Of a stretch of DNA of 64,000 nt, positions 1 to 10,130 are shown piece by piece (the stretch's first letter is position 1; the number at the start of each line of letters is the position of its first letter). The stretch covers positions 868,001 to 932,000 of the forward strand of contig OY723251.1 in assembly GCA_963210315.1 (NCBI GenBank), written 5' to 3'. The position numbers were made by a program, and so were the translations under genes. This stretch comes from Rhynchopus euleeides. Taxonomy: Eukaryota > Euglenozoa > Diplonemea > Diplonemida > Diplonemidae. The notes beneath the pieces were generated by a model. It did no database searches. It was not told the origin of the DNA and saw only the letters and a program-made list of their open reading frames with translations.

Positions 1-1617
1 TACCCAAATGTTGAAACCGTAGAGAAAAAGGCACAAGTGATCATTTACCAGGGTCAGAGGTCAGGGGCTTGGGGCTGTCAGTATTTCGCTGATGCATCAT
101 GTTTCTCTCCTCCTGGCTCGCTCAAAGGTCTGCACTGTGGAACACGGTCGGCGTGGAGTCGCCGATGGTGTCGGCGTTGGCATCCCCGCCATCACTGCCG
201 TCTCCACCATCATCTTCGGTGCCCTCATCCCCACCATCTTCTTCATCATCATCATCGTCCCCCATCAGCAGCTTCCACTTGCTGCCATCACTTGCTGTCG
301 TGTCCATTGCTGAACCTTGCTTGGTCAGCAACGGACACTTGACGGAAATGATGCCGTCCTCATCACGCGCCTCTGCCTTGACCTGCAGATTGAGCAGGCA
401 CTCTGGCGGGATGATGAGGACCGTGGAGTACTCGCCCTTCGGAAGATCATTAGTCTTCCGCAGGCGTGTCCACGAGAGCGTCACCTGGTGGCCGTTCTGG
501 GAACAGCTGAGGAGCTGCGCAAACCCCACCTCCACTGCGAAGGCGTAGTACAGGTTGGCGCCCTCCTTCTTGCGAGCCCCCGAGAACTGGGGGTAGGCCA
601 CCTTGTTGGCCTTCGGTGGCCCGGTCTTCTGCTGGGTCTTCTGTGCCTGTTTCTTCTCCGCCTCGTACAGCTTCACCATAGCTGCAGCGGTACCGATAGG
701 TGCCGCGGGGCAGGCGTCGGCCATCTCCTTGAGCCCTGTCGGGTGGTCCTTCCCGTTGCTCTTCCGGAGGCCCAACCCGACAAACTCGATGTCTGACCCG
801 CTATTGACACGGGCAGCGTACATCGTGCGACCATCCTTCAGCGCGGTCGACTTGCTGATCACCCCACCCCCCAGCTTCTCATACTTTTTGTACAGGGCAA
901 GACTGATGATGGGATCAGTCGACTTGATGGTAGTATCTGTCAGCTTGCCGAGAAGCTGCTTCAGGGTCATGTGGCTCAACCCATCAGCATCACGCTCGAC
1001 AACGTACGTGTTGATCCAAGCACGTACAAACACCGTCATGTCCACAGCGCTGGCGAGGGCCTGCGCTGCAGTACGCTTTGCCGCTGGCATTGATTGGTGT
1101 GGCTCGTCTGGGTGGCCTGGGTGGTGATGATGGTATCTTGGGGTATCTTGGCCTGGGTGGTGATGAGGGTACGGTATCTTGGAGACTGCCTTGTGGGTTG
1201 TGCAAGGGTTGGGGGCTGGGGCGAAAATTTGCCTGGCAGAAAAGTGATCACCTTCATGAAGTAGGTTGCTCTGTCAAACTGACACAGTTTGTCAGAGTCA
1301 AGATCCCTCGAACAATGAAAATCCACGAGAACAGCCGTCGCACATGCACTTGAGGCCCCATCAAGTAGGAATTGTAAATGGAAAGTAATGGGGGGGTGGG
1401 TCTGTGCAGGGAAGATAGCTCGGCGTGAAAAATAACCTGATGCCATGCAAGGTACTCCCCTAGTTTTCAATGGAAATTGGCCCATATCAACAGGAAATGG
1501 CTGGAACACCCGTCGTTTCAGCAGGTTCACCCGTCGAGTCGACGGGTGCCGCCTGTCGAGTTTTCACCCGTCGTCCCGACTAGTCGACCCCACCCGTCAC
1601 TGCCCGACTAGTCCGTG
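1..1617. mobile_element. Element C, right part of a long-inverted-repeat DNA element
   Basis: The element starts outside the window. It is recognised by its gene at 122-1090, a paralogue of the gene inside element B, and by a block at 1508-1617 built from repeated CACCCGTC and GTCGAGTCGAC words. That block resembles the GTCGAC-rich inner terminus of B. The end reads ACTAG..CCGTG, an imperfect match to the ACTAG..CACCGTG end of B. A C-run follows from 1621. The stretch 1091-1507 upstream of the gene holds nothing I recognise. The left inverted repeat cannot be checked here. Confidence 0.5.
122..1090 (-). CDS. Element C acidic-tail protein, 322 aa, unknown function
   Basis: I do not recognise the family. 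The protein starts MPAAKRTAAQ and has a basic, Ala-rich N-terminus, then a compact alpha/beta region at about residues 20-115 and a second conserved region at about 180-270. It ends in a tail of more than 30 mostly Asp/Glu/Gly residues. Both folded regions align by eye with the protein at 3242-4264: a shared LK-LIGK block, a GSDIEF/GTDTEF match, and NGH followed by RLR-T-DL, EY and IP. An N-terminal basic region with an acidic C-terminal tail suits a nucleic-acid or histone-binding protein, but that is inference. It reads as one exon with an ATG start and no frameshift. The CTAT/ATCTTGGGGTATCTTGG repeats at 1125-1185 lie just upstream. Confidence 0.75.
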   Translation of the reverse strand: MPAAKRTAAQALASAVDMTVFVRAWINTYVVERDADGLSHMTLKQLLGKLTDTTIKSTDPIISLALYKKYEKLGGGVISKSTALKDGRTMYAARVNSGSDIEFVGLGLRKSNGKDHPTGLKEMADACPAAPIGTAAAMVKLYEAEKKQAQKTQQKTGPPKANKVAYPQFSGARKKEGANLYYAFAVEVGFAQLLSCSQNGHQVTLSWTRLRKTNDLPKGEYSTVLIIPPECLLNLQVKAEARDEDGIISVKCPLLTKQGSAMDTTASDGSKWKLLMGDDDDDEEDGGDEGTEDDGGDGSDGGDANADTIGDSTPTVFHSADL

Positions 1618-1620
1618 GTG

Positions 1621-1698
1621 CCCCCCCCCCCCCCCCCTCCGGCCCAACGTTAAGTCCGGCCCCAGAATTAGCCAGAGGCCTGCCCCCCCCCCCCCCTA
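1621..1698. repeat. C-runs flanking elements C and A1
   Basis: Two C-runs of about 15-17 bases (1621-1637 and 1683-1696) flank a short unique piece. The second ends in TA, which is directly followed by the GGGGGGTCAAATG end of element A1. Confidence 0.85.
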
Positions 1699-1714
1699 GG
1701 GGGGGTCAAATGCC

Positions 1715-1978
1715 ACACGGTGCACTAGTTTGGTAGTTACGAGTGACCTCAACTAGTGGAGTCGACAACCTCAAACTCGACAACTGCCAGTTGTCGACTC
1801 GACAACTGGCACTTGTCGAGTCGACAACTGGCAGTTGTCGACTCGACAACTCTATACACTGTACTGCAGGAAGAACGCCCAAATATGAAGGGAAAAACGC
1901 ACAGTTGGGTGTGTGCTTGGGATATGAGGTGTGGTGGCATATCAGCGCTGGACTTTGTTGCGAATTTCCTTGTCCCCT
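1715..1978 (+). repeat. Element B left inverted repeat
   Basis: It matches the reverse complement of 4382-4650. The outer 30 bp has diverged, while the inner about 130 bp (from CTATACACTGTACTGCAGG onward) is nearly identical. The middle consists of GTCGAC palindromes separated by AACTGGCA/TTGCCAGT words. Confidence 0.85.
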
Positions 1979-1980
1979 TC

Positions 1981-3088
1981 TCAAGGATGGTCAGTCTTCA
2001 TGTCGAGATCGCGTTCACGGACACTACGGAAGGTCTCAAAGCAAAGTAAGCAACGTTTTGTTGTGAGAGAGCGGGGGTGGTGGGCCAGGTAGTGCTGGCT
2101 TTGTCCCTTCAATCTTATTGTTGTGTGACATATTTTGCATTCGATTGTGCATGACGAGCAAGGGACATTGCTCCCTGGTCTGTGCTTTGCATCGTAGTGT
2201 GCAAACAGAGACGTTTTCTTTGCTGAGGAGTAGTCACAAATAATGCATCGAAATTCATGAACCTCCTCCGGGAGAGACTGGGTTTCTTCTTGAGTAGGGG
2301 TGGGAGGCACACCCCAAGGTTCCTTGCCACACACACACACGTTCAGTATGGTTTTCGGTGGTTTTTTCGGATCAATCCAAAAGACACACCCGCTCTGACC
2401 TCTCTCTTTGACGTGGTCCGCCAGCCCAGCAGACTCAAGTCTTCGGTAGAGAGATCCTGTTGCCTTTTCCCAGCTGCCCGCAACAACACATGAACACACA
2501 TTGAATGCCCCAACGGCGGTCATTAACTTCGGAGTATGTCCTGAACCCCCCCAAAGCCCATTCTCGCCCCAACTTTGAAGTTGTTGGATCTCGAAAAGAA
2601 TGAGGTCGCGCTCCATAGTCCTTTCCGAGGCACAGGCTGAGTAGATCTTGCTTCGACCGTTGCCAGCTTCCAAAGCTTAGAGCAATACCTGCAGCTAAGC
2701 GGATCCTGGCTGTGAGGTCCCTGCTGCCCGGGTTATAGCCATCAGCAGTCAGGACAACACGAGGGTGTTCCATGTCGATGCGATGCAGGTGTGTTTCGAC
2801 AATGTGCTCGAGAGTTTTGAGCAAACTACCCCTCCTTGCCTCGACCACTCTCTGGAGGTGCTCTTCATGCTTCCTCACCGTCGCCGGGGAGAGCCCGTGC
2901 CTCTCAGGCGCCTTCCCGTGCTCCCGAAACGTCTCTCGAATGCATTTCGAGATTTCACCGCACTTCCGGATGGACGTCCCTGCCACAAATCGTGACCTGC
3001 GAATACCCTCAGCCATCAAGGACATTTCATCTTGCATTGTCTCTTCGGAACCATTCCCACCCGGCTCTCCTGTGGTGTGTGTGTGCAT
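1981..3088 (-). pseudogene. Element B wHTH plus C2H2 zinc-finger protein, frame broken
   Basis: Two overlapping minus-strand frames, 2435-3088 and 1981-2675, look like one protein with a frame change at about 2670-2680. The first part begins MHTHTTGEPG and holds a helical region rich in Arg/His/Glu. The second part has a motif ATGSLYRRLESAGLADHV followed by a Gly turn and VFW, which looks like a winged helix. Three zinc fingers of the C-x2-C-x11/12-H-x3/4-H kind follow, at about 2200, 2110 and 2040. The motif recurs in elements D and J. The break could be a frameshift or a spliced intron; I saw no convincing GT-AG pair. A DNA-binding role for the element is inferred from the fingers. Confidence 0.6.
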
Positions 3089-3241
3089 CCCAACAAAAAA
3101 GGCTATGCCTGAGGAACCGGCGGGGGGAGGATGACGTCAAGAGTGATAACCAAAAAAGGGAAAGTGTCACTGCGATCGTTCTGCACCTTTTCTTCCGTTT
3201 GCTTTCATATACGTTGACGCTTCCACACTCACACTGGATCA

Positions 3242-4264
3242 TCAAATGTCATCCACATCCACCTGCGTTGGGCCTGAGTTAGATTGGCTTGGGCTAGGTG
3301 GGGGGGCAGTCTCACTTGCCTCATCGTCCAGTTCCTCTTCTTCATCTTCGTCGCCATCCAGCAAGTCTGTAAACTTGCCGGTGTCAGTCGTTGCCTGTAT
3401 CGACTGTTCGCCGCCAGAATCCACCAGCAGCTGCCTCACAACGACGATCCCCTCACGGTCCTTGACCTGCGCAGCGTGACCCGGGTCCAGCAGGTACTTG
3501 GAGGGGATGTGCAGGTCCACCTCGTACTCCTTCGCCTCCAAGTCCTGCGTTGCGCGCAGCCTCCGCAGGGTGAGGCGCAGAATGTGCCCATTCTGGGTCA
3601 CCTTCTGTACCGTCGACAGCCCAGATTCCACGATGAACTCGTAGAATCCCCCGACGGTTCTTGGAGCAAAGGTGTTGGCTGCTCCCTGCAACGACGACAC
3701 GTCTCTCTTCCTTCCTGAGTATTGAGGAAAGATCTTGTCTGCCTTCGAGGATGCCTTCGTCTTCTGGGGGGCAGCCAGCTTCACCTCTGCGGCGTAGAGC
3801 CGGGACATCTTTACGCCCGAGGTGAGGGCGGCGTGCGGGTGCAGCTTCTGCATCTGCTCCAGTTTCGCCTTGGACTTGGCGGAGGCTGATGGAGATGGTG
3901 TGATCCTCACACCAATGAACTCCGTATCCGTCCCCCCCTTGGTGCGGATGGAGTACCTCTCCAGCTGCGCCTCCTTCGCCGACTTCTCCGACACCGTCCC
4001 CCCCTGGTACTCCTTGTACCTGGCCCCCATCGCCGCGCTCACGGTCCCGTCGTTGCCCTTTATGGGCTTGCCCGTGATCTTCCCGATCAGTGCCTTCAGG
4101 GCTGTGTTCGACAGCCGCCCCCCCTCCTCCGGCTCGACGTAGTATTCAACAAAAAGTTGAATAAAGCCCGGCTGAGTGGCGGGCTGCTTCGTCGGGGGGG
4201 CCGAGCTCGGGGCGGTTTCCTCCGTTCTGCTTCTCTTCGCCGTGGTTTTGGCAGAGGCAGGCAT
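3242..4264 (-). CDS. Element B acidic-tail protein, 340 aa, unknown function
   Basis: It begins MPASAKTTAKRSRTEE. The open frame continues upstream to 4585, but that stretch only translates the inverted repeat, so I chose the ATG at 4262-4264. The N-terminus is basic with a KRSR nuclear-signal-like stretch. Conserved region 1 spans about residues 35-125 and region 2 about 190-290. An acidic tail with a run of Asp/Glu follows at about 305-322. It is a clear paralogue of the 122-1090 protein of element C, matching in both regions and in the tail. Its stop lies about 150 bp upstream of the zinc-finger gene on the same strand. The function is not known. Its conservation between two diverged elements suggests that it serves transposition or element maintenance. 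Confidence 0.75.
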   Translation of the reverse strand: MPASAKTTAKRSRTEETAPSSAPPTKQPATQPGFIQLFVEYYVEPEEGGRLSNTALKALIGKITGKPIKGNDGTVSAAMGARYKEYQGGTVSEKSAKEAQLERYSIRTKGGTDTEFIGVRITPSPSASAKSKAKLEQMQKLHPHAALTSGVKMSRLYAAEVKLAAPQKTKASSKADKIFPQYSGRKRDVSSLQGAANTFAPRTVGGFYEFIVESGLSTVQKVTQNGHILRLTLRRLRATQDLEAKEYEVDLHIPSKYLLDPGHAAQVKDREGIVVVRQLLVDSGGEQSIQATTDTGKFTDLLDGDEDEEEELDDEASETAPPPSPSQSNSGPTQVDVDDI

Positions 4265-4381
4265 GATTGATAGCTGTGTGTGTGTGTGTCTGTTGGCGTG
4301 TGTGTATCTATTCAACAATGGAGGTAATCTGGTCAGGGCTTGCAAGACCCTGGTGATGTGGGTTGTGGGAGGGAGAAACGG

Positions 4382-4650
4382 CACAAGGAAATTCGCAACA
4401 AAGTCCAGCGCTGATATGCCACCACACCTCATATCCCAAGCACACACCCAACTGTGCGTTTTCCCCTTCATACTTGGGCGTTCTTCCTGCAGTACAGTGT
4501 ATAGAGTTGTCGAGTCGACAAGTGCCAGTTGTCGACTCGACAAGTGCCAGTTGTCGAGTCGACAACTGGCACTTGTCGTCAACAACCCAGTCAGTTGTCG
4601 AGGTTTCAGTTGTCGACTCCACTAGTGGTTGCCAACACTAGCGCACCGTG
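4382..4650 (-). repeat. Element B right inverted repeat
   Basis: It is the reverse-complement partner of 1715-1978. The GTCGAC palindrome block here is arranged slightly differently from the left arm, showing internal rearrangement of the short repeats. Confidence 0.85.
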
Positions 4651-4659
4651 CACCCTTTT

Positions 4660-5004
4660 ACGTGGACAAACACGATTTTTCAAAAAACCGGCGCAGAGGC
4701 CCCAAAGCCCCCGTAAACCCTCCAAACCCCCCCAGATCGGTCCGGAAACCCATCGAACCCCACTTTTCCACCATTCCGGGCACCTCAGGTGCCCGAATTG
4801 GGGTACCTAAATTTTGTGCCACCGTTTGGTACCGGACAGTGCCACTGTGTGGGAGGTTGGAAAAGAAAATGCCCCAACACACCACATCTGAGGGTTGCAA
4901 TGCATGTTGCTTGCCAACCACGTCATCCGGTGGGTGTCAGGCGCTATGTAGGTGGCATTAGCCAGGTCTTCGATGAGTTCTGGCTTGTATATGTACCTCC
5001 CTGC
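4660..5004 (+). repeat. Element A1 left inverted arm
   Basis: About 345 bp, from the ACGTGGACAAACACG region to the CTCCCTGCC region, matches the reverse complement of 5424-5770 with only scattered differences. The same arms occur at 53479-53825 and 54242-54590 in A2. It contains an inner palindrome GGGCACCTCAGGTGCCC at 4778. Confidence 0.9.
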
Positions 5005-5309
5005 CACCATGCACCGGGAGGCTGCCTGTAGGTACGGAACAAGTCCAGATGGTCGTGTGATTCCTGTGCAGCAGTGCTCCACAACCGGGATGTGTTGACA
5101 ACGACTGTTGCAACACGAGCTGTACATTCCGGGAACACACGAAGTGCGCTGTCGTGGTACCCATTGTGCCAGAATTGGTAGTTGCTGCGGTCTACTTTGC
5201 CTGGCCCAAGAGCACTGGTACTGAACGGTGCAATATGCGTGGCGAGGTGAATGCAACGGAAGGGCGCAAAGTCAATACAGCTCTCGGATGGCGGGTGGTG
5301 GTGCCACTA
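4944..5309 (-). pseudogene. Possible coding remnant in the centre of element A
   Basis: On the minus strand a stop-free frame of about 120 codons runs from just after a TAG near 5310 to a TAG at 4944. It contains the stretch SNYQFWHNGYHDSALRVF and a Trp/Tyr-rich end that enters the left arm. The same frame in copy A2 (plus strand, about 53945-54300) is broken by a single-base difference near 54209. No family is recognised. It may be what remains of a larger protein, or only a chance open frame. Confidence 0.3.
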
Positions 5310-5423
5310 GTGTGTGACGTTCACTCGAGGATACAACGCATCACAATGAATCAGCAACCGTGGACCGAGTACAATACGCTCTCTGTGGCTGGTGTGGGGG
5401 ACAAAGGCAGTGCCTGTGCCGCA

Positions 5424-5770
5424 GGCAGGGAGGTACATATACAAGCCAGAACACATCGAAGACCTGGCTCATGCCACCTACATAGCGCCTGACACCCACC
5501 GGATGACGTGGTTGACAAGCAACATGCATTGCAACCCTCAGATGTGGTGTGTTGGGGCATTTTCTTTTCCAACCTCCCACACAGTGGCACTGTCCGGTAC
5601 CAAACGGTGGCACAAAATTTAGGTACCCCAATTCGGGCACCTGAGGTGCCCGGAATGGTGGAAAAGTGGGGTTCGATGGGTTTCCGGACCGATCTGGGGG
5701 GGTTTGGAGGGTTTACGGGGGCTTTGGGGCCTCTGCGCCGGTTTTTTGAAAAATCGTGTTTGTCACCCCC
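5424..5770 (-). repeat. Element A1 right inverted arm
   Basis: It is the reverse-complement partner of 4660-5004. The final bases before the shared CATTTGACCCCCC end differ from the left arm (GTCACCCC here, GTCCACGTAAAAGGGTGG there), so the arms lose identity only in the last 20-30 bp. Confidence 0.9.
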
Positions 5771-5816
5771 ATTTGACCCCCCCTACCCCCCCCCCCCCCC
5801 CACGCATAATATTTAC

Positions 5817-5959
5817 CTGTCGGTCTCCACAAGAAGAGCTTTGTCTTCGAAGCGCTGGAGACGGACCTCGGCTGAGGCCGCCGCCTTCAGCGCTTCCGTT
5901 GTGAGTGTGCTGGCGACTGGCATGAGAGTGGCGAGTCGGGTGATGTGCGGGTCAGAACA
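5817..5959 (-). CDS. Single internal exon of a minus-strand host gene
   Basis: Reading on the minus strand, an acceptor GTATGCAG at 5960 precedes 47 open codons. They include CSDPHITRLATLM and an Ala/Glu-rich helix (TTEALKAAASAEVRLQRFED). The exon ends AG followed by a good donor GTAAAT at 5816. The donor lies only about 30 bp from the C-run and TA that border element A1, so A1/B would lie in the downstream intron. The MITE-like N1 copy lies just upstream. No other exon of this gene is visible in the window. The reading frame and helix-like composition favour real coding, but a single exon is weak evidence. Confidence 0.4.
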
Positions 5960-5982
5960 CTGCATACACGTAGTCCCATAGT

Positions 5983-6090
5983 GGAGGCCTTCGCTCTGTG
6001 CCACTGTGTGTCAAACTGTGTCACTTTGCAGCCAGTTTGTGAGGCGGCTCACCATTTCTCACTTCTCTGCATTTCTGAGCGAAGGCCACC
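5983..6090. mobile_element. N-family short inverted-repeat element, copy N1
   Basis: The ends are AGGCCTTCGCTCTGTG and TTCTGAGCGAAGGCC. The interior contains CAAACTGTGTCAC and TTTGTGAGGCGG, both shared with the copies at 26314, 37697 and 44196. The span is about 105 bp with no coding capacity. Confidence 0.75.
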
Positions 6091-6485
6091 AGTGTGTTCG
6101 CTGTGTGGGGGTATGCGGGCACTTCGGTGCCCTCAAGGAGACAGGCGTCCTTGCCCCTGTTCCAATATGCACAGCTGGAATGGAGTCTCTCCATACACAC
6201 CACCAGTGTAGGCGTGTCTCTGCCACGGGGGTGGAGAGGTCCAGGGCTTCCGGGTGGTTCAGAGCTCGAGCGCATCTGGGCAATGACGGACTCACACAAG
6301 CAAAGCGGCATGCTGTGGGGGAAAACGGTGGAGCTCCCCTCGCCCAACGCACAGCCCCTTTTTTTGCCTGTGCAGCGTGTTGTCACAACACAGGCCCAAT
6401 AGGGCATGGTCACGCCACACACACACACGCACACACACCCACAGGCAGGCAGCTCAGCCCCAACCGTTATTGACAGCGGGATACA
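6091..6485. other. Upstream region of the cyclase-like gene
   Basis: No gene or known regulatory site is recognised. A CACACA microsatellite at 6415-6441 ends in CCCACAGGCAGGCAG, about 40 bp before the start codon. That could be a splice acceptor for a 5' non-coding exon or a spliced leader. Confidence 0.4.
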
Positions 6486-9400
6486 ATGCAGCTGCTTTCG
6501 ATCCGCGCGTTGAACATCGGACTGGTGGTGTCATGTGTGGTGGCGGTAGGCGTGCTGTGCACCACGCTGACGCTGGTCAGCACCGACCGTGCACTGAATG
6601 ACACACGTTCCTCACGCGACGAATCTGTGGACCGTGCCTTCACCTCCGGGCAGGTGTCGGTGATGGAGGTGACGGAGCAGTACCTCCGGCAGGTGGGGGC
6701 AAGTGCTTCAACCCAGCTCGTTGATTTCTGGGGCGTGTCGCGTGACATCGTCGATTCGCTGTGCGGTCAGATGAACGCAGCACCCTCGTCTTCCGTGGAG
6801 ACGTGGGACTACATTTGGGCAAGGCGGGCTCAGATATACAACATGGCCACCTCCTTTGAGTACGTCGACGGTGTGCAGATCGTCACCGAGAAGTACCAGT
6901 TCCTCGCTGTTGGAGAGGGCACTGCAACGATTCATCGTGGCCCTGACGAGTACCACCACTACTGGATCAGTGTGAACAATGGGACCGACTACGATGTCCC
7001 GGGGGGTAAGCATGCGCGCGACAGGACGATCAGCGGGGTGACTTCCGAGGTCGACACGGGGGATGTGTACGGGCTGTACTTCAACAAGACGAACGAGGAG
7101 ACGCGCTGTCTGCCAAACGTCATCACTGTCCAGACCAACGGGAGCGTGCTGATGGCACCCTGCAAATACGGTGTGGGGGATGTCAAGCTTGCGCACTTTG
7201 GCAGCAACTACGGCAAGAACCCCGTCAACACTATATATTTCAGCGGCCTCATGTCCCTGCAAACAAACATTGGGGTGCTCGCAAGGTGCGACTACCAGAA
7301 CAAAGGCACGGGGAAGCGTCTGGGGATCGTCAGTGCAGGGACAGACATGCGCAGGGTGTCGACCTTCCTGCAGTCGATGGACCTTGGGAACGCCAAAGGG
7401 TCGCTTGGGCGTGTGTTCCTGGTCGTGCGCAGCTCTTACCAGCTGCTCCACCTTGCAGGCACGTCGCACGGAACGTATGCCTCCAGTGTTTCTGCCGCGC
7501 TGCTTCCCGGTGCTGTGCCATTGTTCGTGCGTGGGAGTCTTGTTGCACTGTTGCAGCCTGAACAGCGCCTGCATTGTTCCACCATTGCCAGGGGGGGCAG
7601 CATTTCTTGCCACCATGTCTTGCCTCCAGTGCCACCCGCCACCCACCCTCCACAGGCAGTTCGGATATGTCACGGACACGCTCTTTGGGCCTCTGCTGAG
7701 ACGGGTCGCGTCCATGCCGGCTGTCAACAGCTCTGACCCGTACATTGCAAGCACCGCAGAACACCTGCAGCAGAAGACTACGCACAACGGTGTGACGGTG
7801 ACACAATACGAGAAGGCCATGCTGGATGGGAGCTCGCTTTCCCTGCGCCTGCAGACGAACAGGTCAGGCGAGGAGGGCGAGATGTTCTTCGCGAGGTGTG
7901 TATTCTCTCTACACTCTGCTGGTTGTGTGCATTGAGATGGTGGCATTGCCTGTGACTTGCAGAAGTGACTTGGGGCGGGTTTGCGTTATGTATTGTACGT
8001 GATTCCCACCACGCACAATACATCGTTTGTTTGTAAACGTGGCTTGTGTAAGACTACTCTTCCGCAGTTCCGCGAACAGTGGTCGTCATTGCATCGTACC
8101 CTCATACTCTTCACCGGGCAGGGGTTCTGTGGAAGCGCTATACCACCACCTATCACTACGAGCAAGATGCTTCCGGAAAGAGAGATGGGTTGAGTGCCTT
8201 CCGATCTGAAGTGCAGAAAGATCATACTGCAAAGTGGGCACCACGGTGGCACAGAGTGAAGGCTTTACTGCCTGGTTTTCAACATTCCACACCACACCAC
8301 CACAGTGTGACGCTTTACAACAACAACCTCGGCATCAACTGGTACGTTGTGTCACTCATCGACCGTACGTACGTGCTGCACAAGGTGGACGAAGAAAATG
8401 CCCTGACACGTGCCAGTGTCCAGGCCAGTGAGGAAGCAGTGGAGGATGACCTGAAGAACTCCCGTGCTGTGCTGTATGGGACCCTCGTCGTGTGTGCGTT
8501 GGTGCCGCTGCTCCTGACTGTCGTGTTCGTGTTCCGTGTGACGGAGCCGCTCATGCGGCTGATGCAGGACATGACGTGCGTTGCGGTGATGAACCTGGAG
8601 GGTGTGGACGCGGAGCGCCCCCTCAGCGACCTGGCCGAGGTGCGTGGCATGGAGATCTCCTTCAAGAAGATGCTCAGCAACCTTGTGGAGTACCGCCAGT
8701 ACCTCCCGCAGAGCGTGCTGGTGGACAGCGTCTCCGAATGCGATGACAGCACCGAAGGAAAGGAGCGCGAGCTCGAGTCTGTGTCGCGCAGCAGCCAGCA
8801 GCACCGCAGCAAGCCTCGGTCAGGGTCCTCCTCCATCGGCAACTCGCTGGCCCGTGGGGCCATCCCGCGGAACGCGCTGTTCGATGCGTCGCTGAACAGC
8901 AAGCCCGTGACGCTGTTTGTGTCCAACATCATCAACCTGCACAGCGTGCGTGAGTCGCAGGCTGTGGCAGAGACGATCCATGCCTACCTCGACCCCCTGA
9001 TCCAGCACACCCGCAAGCAGCGTGGCATTGTGGACGACGTGTCTGGCGACCGTGTCACCGTTTCCTTCAACACGACCATCCCGACGGCCTGCCACAAGCT
9101 GCGTGCGGTGGAGCTCGGGCACATCTTCCTCGAGCACTGGCAGTCACCCCTCGCCGTCAACGTGGCAGTGGCATCCGGTTCGGCGGTGTGCGGCAACATG
9201 GGGTGCACAGGCATGAAGAAGTACTCCACAATCGGGGCTGTCGCCTCCACCGTGCGCGCGATGGAGCGGTGCGGGAGGGCGTGGGGTATCCGCTTCATGT
9301 GCGATGGGCTTGTTGCCAGCGAGGCTTGCAACAGCTTTGTCCTGCGGAAGTTCATCCGCGCACAGCTCCGCCACGGGAAGCACACCGACCTGCATGAGGT

Positions 9401-9668
9401 GATGGAGATGCAGAAGGCGGGCGAGGGCGAGTGGATGTACCAGCTGGACAGCAACGAGAAGTCGGACACCTTCCGCTGCCTCAATGCCGCCGTCACAAGC
9501 ATCTACACAAACGAGCTGGACACAGCACGCAGGCACCTCACCGAGCACAACAAGCCCTGCCAGCTGACCAAGGCACTACTGGATTACGCAGCACGCACAG
9601 GGTCTGCCCCTGACCCGGTCGACATCTTCGCGCAGCCCTCCCTCTACCCCACCGCTGAAGCTGTGTAA
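6486..9668 (+). CDS. Transmembrane receptor with class III nucleotide-cyclase-like domain (3 exons, 863 aa)
   Basis: Exons are 6486-7474, 7656-7895 and 8306-9668. Introns begin GTATGC and GTGTGT and end CACAG, and the phases match. The N-terminus has a membrane segment at about residues 8-30. A large extracytoplasmic region of about 430 residues follows; its N-glycosylation sites and layout resemble a Cache-type sensor. A second membrane segment lies at about 463-487 (VVCALVPLLLTVVFVFRV) with a HAMP-like continuation. The cytoplasmic cyclase homology domain covers about 610-770: TLFVSNIINL, VSGDRVTVSF, VASGSAVCGNMG, and KYSTIGAVASTVRAM. The second metal Asp (GD, about residue 658) is kept. 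The first is Asn, and the Asn/Arg transition-state positions read Ser and a shifted Arg, so activity is doubtful. It probably senses an external ligand and signals through cyclic nucleotides or as a pseudoenzyme. Confidence 0.8.
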
Positions 9669-10130
9669 TCGGGCCGCGCCAGACGCCCATCACCTCTTCC
9701 TCTTCCTCTTCATCTTCCTCTTTCTCTCCCCCCCACCCCTTACGAGCAACAACGGTGCCTCCGCAGCGTTGTTGCCAAGACGGCCATTGCTCTGGTCTGT
9801 TACCCCATGTCCCAACCTGCCCCGCTCTTTGTCTGCCCTTTTGCGCTAGCTAGGGAGGAGCCTGCGTTCCGACGTGGGCTGTCTTCCAGCATGCTATATT
9901 GTGTGTGTGCACCCCTTTGTTGACCTTGTAATGCTGAAGAACGAGAAAGCGATGGGGAGAGAGAGAAATATATTCACACTCACAATAAAACGAGGGTGAG
10001 TGCGTGCCTGAGTGTAGTGAGTGAGCACAGGTTTCCTCGCGATGTTGATAGGCAACGAATCCCCTGTTTTGAATTTTCTCCCACAATAGGCCAGATGAGG
10101 TCAGGTGACTATCCCATTTTTCCGCTTTTT
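9669..10130. other. 3' flank of the cyclase-like gene
   Basis: A pyrimidine-rich stretch is followed by unique sequence. An AATAAA at 9984 could serve in polyadenylation. No gene was seen. Confidence 0.4.

Larger units (their letters stand above)
1715..4650. mobile_element. Element B, 2.9-kb long-inverted-repeat DNA element with two gene regions
   Basis: The ends are CACGGTGC at 1715 and GCACCGTG at 4650, flanked by a CA duplication (1713-1714 and 4651-4652). Comparison with the intact tip of A2, which reads through GCCACCC, confirms the 2-bp duplication. The terminal inverted repeats run from about 1715-1978 and 4382-4650. They contain a block of alternating GTCGAC/TTGTCGAG palindromes at 1749-1850 and 4500-4620. 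Inside are two minus-strand gene regions, 1981-3088 and 3242-4264. No DDE, tyrosine-recombinase or rolling-circle signature is visible. Confidence 0.85.
1699..5783. mobile_element. Element A, copy 1 (interrupted by element B)
   Basis: Outer ends are GGGGGGTCAAATG at 1699 and its reverse complement ending at 5783. Both are flanked by TA and then long C-runs, consistent with a TA target duplication. Element B (1715-4650) sits 16 bp inside the left end. The remaining body has near-identical inverted arms at about 4660-5000 and 5424-5770 around a 420-bp centre. A second copy at 53464-54610 lacks B and gives the empty site. Confidence 0.85.

Noticed and set aside
6708-7946. 412-codon minus-strand open frame
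   Set aside because: Antisense to the cyclase-like gene and crossing its introns; a product of GC-rich codon bias.
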